From Ruegeria sp. R14_0 (GTDB taxonomy: Bacteria > Pseudomonadota > Alphaproteobacteria > Rhodobacterales > Rhodobacteraceae): a DNA stretch of 64,000 nucleotides. Below, in pieces: positions 58,080 to 64,000 of this stretch; the stretch's first letter is position 1, and every line of letters begins with the position of its first letter. The notes under the pieces are model-generated. The model saw only the letters and a list, made by a program, of their open reading frames with translations, was not told the origin of the DNA and did no database searches. A program made the translations under genes and the position numbers. Where the stretch lies: NCBI RefSeq assembly GCF_017743975.1, contig NZ_JAGHRC010000002.1, positions 558,001 through 622,000 on the forward strand, read 5' to 3'.

Positions 58080-58876
58080 ACGCGGTTCCGAACCCGATTA
58101 TCGGCCCGCATCAGGGGGCCGAGCCCTTCGATCATGTCCGGGTTCAAAGGATGGCTCAACCGTCCATGAGTGAATTTGGCCTGATACATCAGGTTGCGCA
58201 CAAATCTGGACAAGGGAGAGCCGGGCTTCGTCCGGCGTCGGCAGTGGTCAATCGTGCTTCTGAATTCCTCGCGCTCTGCGATCATCTTTTCTGCAAGTGT
58301 CAGAATGGGTACGTTGTGCTCCCAATAGAACTTCAAGTCGATATCAATGGGTCGCGCGATCCGAGCGTCCAGCGCAAGCAGTCTCGCTGCGGCTTTGCGA
58401 CCGATGACGTAACCCGTGGTTCTTGGTGGGAGATGATCAGAAAGAACAAGGTTTTGGTCCGCGACAGACTTGATCACTTGTCCGTTTTTTCGTGAGACTC
58501 CATCCAACTTGATCATTAAATCTTCGAATTGAGCTCCATGTGCAAAAATCTCTTCCAGAAACGGTCGGGGATCCTGCACAAAAGTCGCGTCATCCTCCAG
58601 AACAAGGCTCACAGCGTCCTGTGATTCCCCAATTTTTTGCCAGATTCTGCGATGACCCAATGTGCAAGCGACTTCATTGCGGCTCAGCGGTCGCTTGAAC
58701 TTAATTCGGTTCATTTCCGCATCATAAAGGCTCTGCCAGTCAGAGCTATTCATCTGGTCGCCGGAAATCGCATCGCAAAACTCATGGCTCAACCCGAGGC
58801 GATCAAATTCATCTTTACAGGAACGCCGACGCTCGAGGTCGTTGGGTAGACTTAGAATGACAGCCTTGATCAACAC
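58076..58876 (-). CDS. Glycosyltransferase family 25 (LPS biosynthesis)
   Basis: 266 residues. GT25 signatures: AVILSLPNDLERRRSCKDEF at the start, SRNEVACTLGHRRIWQKI, and VSLVLEDDATFVQDPRP with the EDD metal motif; TGYVIGRKAAARLLALD later. GT25 enzymes such as LgtB/LpsA add galactose to LPS. First gene of the minus-strand operon GT25, DUF707, glf. Confidence 0.88.
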
Positions 58877-59425
58877 TTTGCTTTAACCATTAGTCCTTTC
58901 ATTGCGTTCCTATGGGCCATGTGACCCGAGTACAAGCATAAATGAACGACCCTTTTGTTCTTGGTCCTGATCGAATACTCGCGGCAGAAATCCGCTTAGT
59001 AGAAACCAATACGCCAGCTCCTAGATGGCCACACAAATATACATCAGAACTTCATCGTATGCGGTACATAAACATATCACAATGAAACTATGAAAAAAAT
59101 CACTGGCGGAGCAATCCCGGGTGGTGAATTCGCTCGAAAAGTCTCGGCGGCATTTGTCAAAGGCGCGCGTTTGCCCATTCTGAGCCCGCGGTTCTAGCGC
59201 ACAAATCAGAGGCGCCTGGCGACGTGATATGCTGGTAAATGGACTGGCATGATCAAACATATCGACTTCAAAGACTTGCGCCCGCCGGTGCGGGTGACTA
59301 TCTGGCTGAAGCTTCGCACAACTGTCGTACTGGACAATCCTGTCGCGTCATTTGATCTGCCCTTTAGCCTGAAACGATTGTAGGGTAACTGAGCGAGCGC
59401 ATGATTTCATGATTTGGAGACTGCA
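58877..59425. other. Divergent intergenic region before the ABC exporter
   Basis: About 550 bp with A+T-rich stretches, presumably the promoters for the GT25 operon and the exporter. A 44-codon frame at 59249-59383 (MIKHIDFKDLRPPVR...) has no ribosome binding site or known match. No RNA gene seen. Confidence 0.5.
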
Positions 59426-61222
59426 ATGATTAAGCGTGCCTGGACCGAATGGCGATCAGGCTATATGGGACGCCTCGTCACCGAGAGTTTTTTTGCTCAA
59501 GGTCCCCTGTATGCAGTAGCCATCGTTGCGATGATAGCGGTTGCGGCTACCACCGCCGGCTCGGCGTTCATGATGGAATACATCGTGGATGCGATGACCA
59601 GCCCGGATATGCGCCAATGGGCGGGTGTGATCGCCTTGGGTGTCGTGCTTCTTTTCCTGACAAAAGCAGTCGCGTCTTATGTTCAATCCATCTATTTGGC
59701 ACGCGCGGGTAATCGGATTGTCGCGATGCAACAAGACCGCGTGTATCGTAAGCTCCTTAGGCACGGAGTATCCTTCTTCGCTGAAAATGAGTCCTCTGAC
59801 CTACTGATGCGCACAACGAATGGCGCGCAGGCTGCGCGGCAACTGATTGACGTTCTTGTGACGGGCTTTGTTCGCGACGCGCTTACCCTTGTGGGTCTGG
59901 TCGTCGTAATGGTGTACCAACAACCTGTTTTGTCGGTAATGTTCTTTGTTGTCGGACCCATAGCACTGTTGGGTGTGCGCTATCTTTTGAAAAGTGTGCG
60001 CTCGATTATGCAGCAGGAATTCAAATCGCTCGCCGAAATTATTAGGGTCCTTCAAGAAACTTCTGCAGGCATAAAAGTGATCAAGGTGTTCTCGCTGGAA
60101 GACAGGATGATCACACGTATGGATACTGCTATCCGCAAGGTCGAAGAGCGCTCCAACGATATCGCCAGACTTCAGTCCATAGCCAGCCCACTGATGGAGT
60201 TTCTGGCTGGCTTGGCCGTTGCGGGTGTGCTCGTCGTATCGACAATTGGTATCGCTGGGACCGCGCAACCGACGGCAGGGCAGTTGATGTCGTTCATCAC
60301 AGCGCTTCTGATGGCCTATGAGCCCGCAAAACGCTTGTCCAGAATGAGAGTGCAAATCGAAGCCTGTATGGTTGGTGTTGGATTGTTGTTCGGCTTGTTG
60401 GATCAAGAAGACACAATGCAAGAAGCCCCCGAGCCGCACGATCTGCTTGACGGGCCCGGTGAAATCACACTGCGAAACGTGACATTTGGTTATCAAGGAT
60501 CTCTGCCCGTAATTGAAAACATGAACCTGACCTTTGAGGCTGGAAAGACCACGGCCTTGGTGGGTCAATCTGGCGGCGGCAAGTCCACTATTTTTGGGCT
60601 GGTCATGCGGTTTTATGATCCCGACGAGGGCAGCGTTGAAATTGATGGTCAGGACCTGAGCGGTGCAAGCTATGCATCTTTGCGCCGAAAGATCTCGTAT
60701 GTCGGACAGGACACTTTCCTGTTTTCAACCTCAATCATGGAAAACCTGCGGTGCTCCTCGCCGGACGCCACGGATGAAGACGTCATCTCAGCGGCCAAAG
60801 CCGCCCATGCCCATGACTTTATTTGCGATTTGCCAAATGGCTATGACACACAAGTTGGCGAAAATGGAACTTTCCTGTCCGGGGGACAAAAACAGCGCAT
60901 CGCAATTGCACGCGCAATCTTGAGGAATGCCGAAATATTGCTCTTGGATGAGGCCACCAGCGCACTGGATGCAGAGTCCGAAGCGTTGGTCAAATCGGCT
61001 CTGGATGCCCTAACCCAGAACATGACGGTAATTGTGATTGCGCACCGACTATCCACTGTCCTGGAAGCGGACAAGATCATGGTTGTGCAGGACGGGGCTG
61101 TGGTAGAGGAAGGCAATCTGGACGAGCTGATGGAGCTGAAAGGAAATTTCCGCAATCTGTTCGATCAACAGTTCAAAAAGCGCGCGAGTGATACGAAAGC
61201 AGAGGCCGAATTGACAGAGTGA
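59426..61222 (+). CDS. ABC exporter, fused permease-ATPase (MsbA-like)
   Basis: 598 residues from ATG 59426 with GGAGA upstream. Residues about 15-320 form a six-helix type IV membrane domain. The ATPase follows: Walker A GQSGGGKST, Q-loop SYVGQDTFLF, signature LSGGQKQR, Walker B ILLLDEAT, and H-loop IAHRLS. Such half-transporters flip lipids or glycolipids. It lies between two secretion-related blocks; export of lipid-linked glycan from the adjacent locus is plausible. The typical partner proteins of a type I protease secretion system are not seen. Confidence 0.88.
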   Translation: MIKRAWTEWRSGYMGRLVTESFFAQGPLYAVAIVAMIAVAATTAGSAFMMEYIVDAMTSPDMRQWAGVIALGVVLLFLTKAVASYVQSIYLARAGNRIVAMQQDRVYRKLLRHGVSFFAENESSDLLMRTTNGAQAARQLIDVLVTGFVRDALTLVGLVVVMVYQQPVLSVMFFVVGPIALLGVRYLLKSVRSIMQQEFKSLAEIIRVLQETSAGIKVIKVFSLEDRMITRMDTAIRKVEERSNDIARLQSIASPLMEFLAGLAVAGVLVVSTIGIAGTAQPTAGQLMSFITALLMAYEPAKRLSRMRVQIEACMVGVGLLFGLLDQEDTMQEAPEPHDLLDGPGEITLRNVTFGYQGSLPVIENMNLTFEAGKTTALVGQSGGGKSTIFGLVMRFYDPDEGSVEIDGQDLSGASYASLRRKISYVGQDTFLFSTSIMENLRCSSPDATDEDVISAAKAAHAHDFICDLPNGYDTQVGENGTFLSGGQKQRIAIARAILRNAEILLLDEATSALDAESEALVKSALDALTQNMTVIVIAHRLSTVLEADKIMVVQDGAVVEEGNLDELMELKGNFRNLFDQQFKKRASDTKAEAELTE

Positions 61223-61484
61223 TTTCGGCCCTGCTCACTTTCTGAACATCACATACACAGACGTGCAGTTTACCGGCTGCCTAGGATATAATGCGGTACG
61301 CCAAAACCCATCCCATATTTCGATTTGTTAGCTCATACTTACACCGTTGAACTTGTGTTTGGTCTTGCACCCATACAATCCTGGGTTTAGCTGACGTGAG
61401 ATCACACCCCTCCTCGCCATATTGTTGACAGATTGCGAATAGACGGTGACGGAAAATCCTTACTTAGTGAATTGAGGCACGAAG

Positions 61485-64000
61485 ATGCGTACATATATAC
61501 CCGGTCCTCCTGTTGGTTCCCCACTTAGCTCAATTCAGGGATTGGTGGCCTATGGTGATGGTCAGGACAACACGGTTACAAACATCACTTTTTCTTTCCA
61601 GCAGCGCAATGGAACACAAGCTTGGACAGAAGCATACAAGCAGGAATTCAGGGCCGCGTTGGCTGTGTTTGAAGCCGTTGCCAATATCAAATTCACTGAA
61701 ATCAATTCTCCAAGTGCCGATCTGGTAGAATACATTTCTCCAAGTTCGTTTTTTGATAACCCCGGCGTCTTAGGATACCATTACACGCCGGGCGATGGCC
61801 CGTCAGAAGGCAATTTCAACACGGGTTTCTGGAGAGCCGGCGCGCAAAGCAACGGTGATCCCGGCGGGTTTTTCTTTACAACAATTGTGCATGAAATCGG
61901 GCATGCTCTTGGACTGGCACATCCACACGATACAGGTCTGGGAACTACCGTCATGTCTGGCGTGACTTCAAGCTTCGGTTCGTTTGGGGATGCCAACTTA
62001 AACCAGGGCGTTTACACGGTAATGTCCTACAATGACGGCTGGACGCAACAGAATGGCCTTCTGCCGGTGTCCGCAAATCATGGTGCATCCAGAAGCCTAG
62101 GCACTCTTGATATCGCAGCTCTGCAAAACATGTATGGCGCAAACACAACCGCCAACTCTGGCAACAACACTTATGTGCTTTCGGCAGCAAACGTAGCCGG
62201 AGTCGGGTACGAAGCCATCTGGGATACAGGTGGAACCGACATGATCGCCCACAACGGAAGCCAATCCGCGATCATTGATCTCCGTGCTGCGACGCTGGAC
62301 TATACCAACACTGGTGCCGGGGTCGTTTCCCACGCCGCCGGCGTCAAGGGTGGGTTCACAATCGCTCATGGTGTTGTAATCGAAAACGCATCCGGCGGAT
62401 CTGGAGACGACACGATTCACGGAAACGACGCCGTCAACGATCTGAGGGGTCACAACGGGAACGACACGATTCACTCGGCCTCAGACGGAACCAACAACAA
62501 CACAATTTACGGCGGCTATGGCAATGACACCATCTACGTGGCAAACGGGAGGGGTGCCGATACGGTGCTTGGTGATTTCGACAACGACACCGCCATTGTC
62601 ACAAGTAACGCGGGTATTTTCTACGGTGGATCCGGTTTTGATACCGTCAGGTTCGTAAGTGCCATAAGCAACTACCTTTTTCTAAATAACGGAACCACCT
62701 ACCAATTCTTCAACCTGATAACGCGCGTTACATTTTCCGTCTCCAACGACGTGGAGCAATTCCAGTTTGCTAACGGGGCGCTGCAATATTCAGCCCCAGG
62801 GCTGGCTCCGGCTATGGCAGTTCAAGATATCGAAACAAACGGAACTGTACTTCAATACGCCTCACAAGGTGCATACCTTCTGGACGGAGGCACACTGAAC
62901 ATTGGCCTCATGTACGAAGGTAGAATCGTCGGAAATCAGACCTTTGAGGGCTGGCAAGCCATTCAAGCGCAAGCCTACAATGGTGGGTACAGGGTTCTTT
63001 GGAAGAATATTGATGGGCGCTTGACGGACTGGACGGTCAACGCGCAGGGTCGCTTCGAGTCTAATGCCGGCGTTACAAACGTTGTTGACGTGGAGAGTTT
63101 GTTCGGCGTCGACCTGAACTCGGATGGTACAATCGGCCACACAACCCGAACCATTGAAACAGACGGGTCAACAAACTTGTCGGCCTCAACGCATGGGTAC
63201 TACCTGATCGGTGCAAGCACGCGGATCAAATTCAATGGCGAAGATGTGGGGCCGGACACTTTCCCGGGTTGGCAGGCTATACACGCCGAGGCCAAAGACG
63301 GCGGATTCGTCGTCTTGTGGAAATCCGGGCCGGACCAGTATTCCGTATGGACACTAAACGGATCAGGCCAATACCAGAGCCATGTGTCGGTCGACAACAT
63401 CGTTGATCATGAGCTTCAATTTAACTTCGACTTTAACTCGGATGGTACAATCGGCCACACAACCCGAACAATTGAAGCAAACGGGGCAACAAGCCTGTCT
63501 GCTTCAACGGAAGGGCATTACGTGATCGGCGCAAGCACGCGGATCGTATACAATGAACAAGAGGTGGGGCCTGATACCTTTCCGGGTTGGCAAGCTGTCC
63601 ACGCCGAAGCCAAAGACGACAAGTTCATTGTCTTGTGGAAATCTGGATCAGGTCAGTATTCCGTTTGGACCCTGAATGGTACAGAAGAACCAGGCAAATA
63701 TGAGAGCCATGTGGCAGTCGACAACATCGTTGATCAAGAGCTTCAATTTGGCGTTGACCTGAATTCAGACGGCACAATCGGACACACAACCCGAACCATC
63801 GAAACAGATGGGGAAACAAACCTGTCTGCCTCAACACACGGGTACTATCTGATCGGCGCAAGCACACGGATCAAATTTAATGGCGAAGATGTGGGGCCGA
63901 ACACCTTCCCGGGTTGGCAGGCTATACACGCCGAGGCCAAAGACGGCGGATTCGTCGTCTTGTGGAAATCCGGACCGGACCAGTACTCCGTATGGACACT
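61485..64000 (+). CDS. M10/serralysin-like metalloprotease with RTX-like and tandem repeats (3' end beyond window)
   Basis: At least 838 residues, open to the edge. No Sec signal, as expected for type I secretion. Zinc site HEIGHALGLAH: His136, Glu137, His140, His146; Met-turn VMSYND with Met180. Residues about 304-400 hold four RTX-like GGxGxDxx nonapeptides (GGSGDDTIHG, GHNGNDTIHS, GGYGNDTIYV, GGSGFDTVRF). From about residue 440 a unit of about 106-109 residues repeats, each with an EF-hand-like DLNSDGTIG and a GWQAIHAEA...VLWKS...YSVWTLNG core. The protease domain is the best-supported part; the total length and C-terminal secretion signal lie outside. Confidence 0.85.
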   Translation, partial: MRTYIPGPPVGSPLSSIQGLVAYGDGQDNTVTNITFSFQQRNGTQAWTEAYKQEFRAALAVFEAVANIKFTEINSPSADLVEYISPSSFFDNPGVLGYHYTPGDGPSEGNFNTGFWRAGAQSNGDPGGFFFTTIVHEIGHALGLAHPHDTGLGTTVMSGVTSSFGSFGDANLNQGVYTVMSYNDGWTQQNGLLPVSANHGASRSLGTLDIAALQNMYGANTTANSGNNTYVLSAANVAGVGYEAIWDTGGTDMIAHNGSQSAIIDLRAATLDYTNTGAGVVSHAAGVKGGFTIAHGVVIENASGGSGDDTIHGNDAVNDLRGHNGNDTIHSASDGTNNNTIYGGYGNDTIYVANGRGADTVLGDFDNDTAIVTSNAGIFYGGSGFDTVRFVSAISNYLFLNNGTTYQFFNLITRVTFSVSNDVEQFQFANGALQYSAPGLAPAMAVQDIETNGTVLQYASQGAYLLDGGTLNIGLMYEGRIVGNQTFEGWQAIQAQAYNGGYRVLWKNIDGRLTDWTVNAQGRFESNAGVTNVVDVESLFGVDLNSDGTIGHTTRTIETDGSTNLSASTHGYYLIGASTRIKFNGEDVGPDTFPGWQAIHAEAKDGGFVVLWKSGPDQYSVWTLNGSGQYQSHVSVDNIVDHELQFNFDFNSDGTIGHTTRTIEANGATSLSASTEGHYVIGASTRIVYNEQEVGPDTFPGWQAVHAEAKDDKFIVLWKSGSGQYSVWTLNGTEEPGKYESHVAVDNIVDQELQFGVDLNSDGTIGHTTRTIETDGETNLSASTHGYYLIGASTRIKFNGEDVGPNTFPGWQAIHAEAKDGGFVVLWKSGPDQYSVWT
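63135..64000 (+). repeat. Tandem repeat units in the protease gene
   Basis: Units begin at GHTTRTIE: 63135-63452 (318 nt), 63453-63779 (327 nt), 63780 to beyond the window. A more divergent unit precedes at about 62810-63134. The first and third of these differ at only two of about 74 residues compared, whereas the second differs at many; the intervals are whole codons. Confidence 0.8.

Noticed and set aside
59249-59383. 44-codon ORF upstream of the ABC exporter
   Set aside because: No ribosome binding site or recognisable sequence. It is within expected chance length in a 550-bp gap.

Overview
The window is chromosomal DNA of a marine-type alphaproteobacterium, most likely Rhodobacterales (Roseobacter group). 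This rests on the petABC cytochrome bc1 operon with a Rhodobacter-like Rieske N-terminus, a petP/petR-like regulator pair, the histone deacetylase-like/xseB/ispA/dxs block, a RibH2-type lumazine synthase, and dense gene packing with many ATGA overlaps. No species can be fixed from sequence alone. The window opens inside one surface-polysaccharide locus and closes inside a secreted protease gene.

Layout. 0-6.3 kb: nucleotide-sugar and glycosyltransferase genes (cytidylyltransferase, two sugar dehydratase/epimerases, an FAD mutase-like enzyme, a 3,5-epimerase, a glycosyltransferase). 6.3-9.4 kb: a cluster A-I metal ABC importer behind a cobalamin riboswitch, with a small membrane ORF translationally linked to the ATPase; together these suggest cobalt uptake. 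9.4-15.9 kb: AraC and TetR regulators divergent from an RND efflux pair plus a DUF2141 protein. 16-38 kb: mainly housekeeping: tRNA-Lys, dapF, mtaB, petABC, an XRE regulator with an acetyltransferase, a cytochrome c, a GST, an FMN-binding protein divergent from an FMN-riboswitch-controlled ribH, aroC, an HD hydrolase, a DMT exporter, cobO, phoD, ilvE, petP/petR, an HDAC-like hydrolase, xseB, ispA and dxs.

38.28-43.29 kb: a compact genomic island in the 3' end of tRNA-Thr(CGT). It is bounded by a 14-bp duplication of the tRNA end and holds a broken integrase, a membrane-anchored isochorismatase-like hydrolase with a MarR regulator, a TauD-like dioxygenase and a methyltransferase. 43.5-47.6 kb: a four-gene arsenic operon (ArsR-ArsC fusion, GAPDH, ArsJ, ACR3) that can extrude both 1-arseno-3-phosphoglycerate and arsenite. 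48-58.9 kb: a second glycan locus with unusually fused enzymes, including a 1494-residue protein with two glycosyltransferase and two methyltransferase-like modules, then UDP-galactopyranose mutase, a DUF707 protein and a GT25 enzyme. 59.4-64 kb: a type IV (MsbA-like) ABC exporter and the 5' part of an M10/serralysin-type metalloprotease with RTX-like repeats and about 106-109-residue tandem repeats running off the window.

Main points for a second look: the B12-riboswitch metal transporter with its stacked small ORFs, the giant fused glycan enzyme, the ArsR-ArsC fusion with a probable leaderless start, the tRNA-Thr island with a decayed integrase, the repeat-bearing protease, and a dispersed intergenic motif placed just after stop codons.
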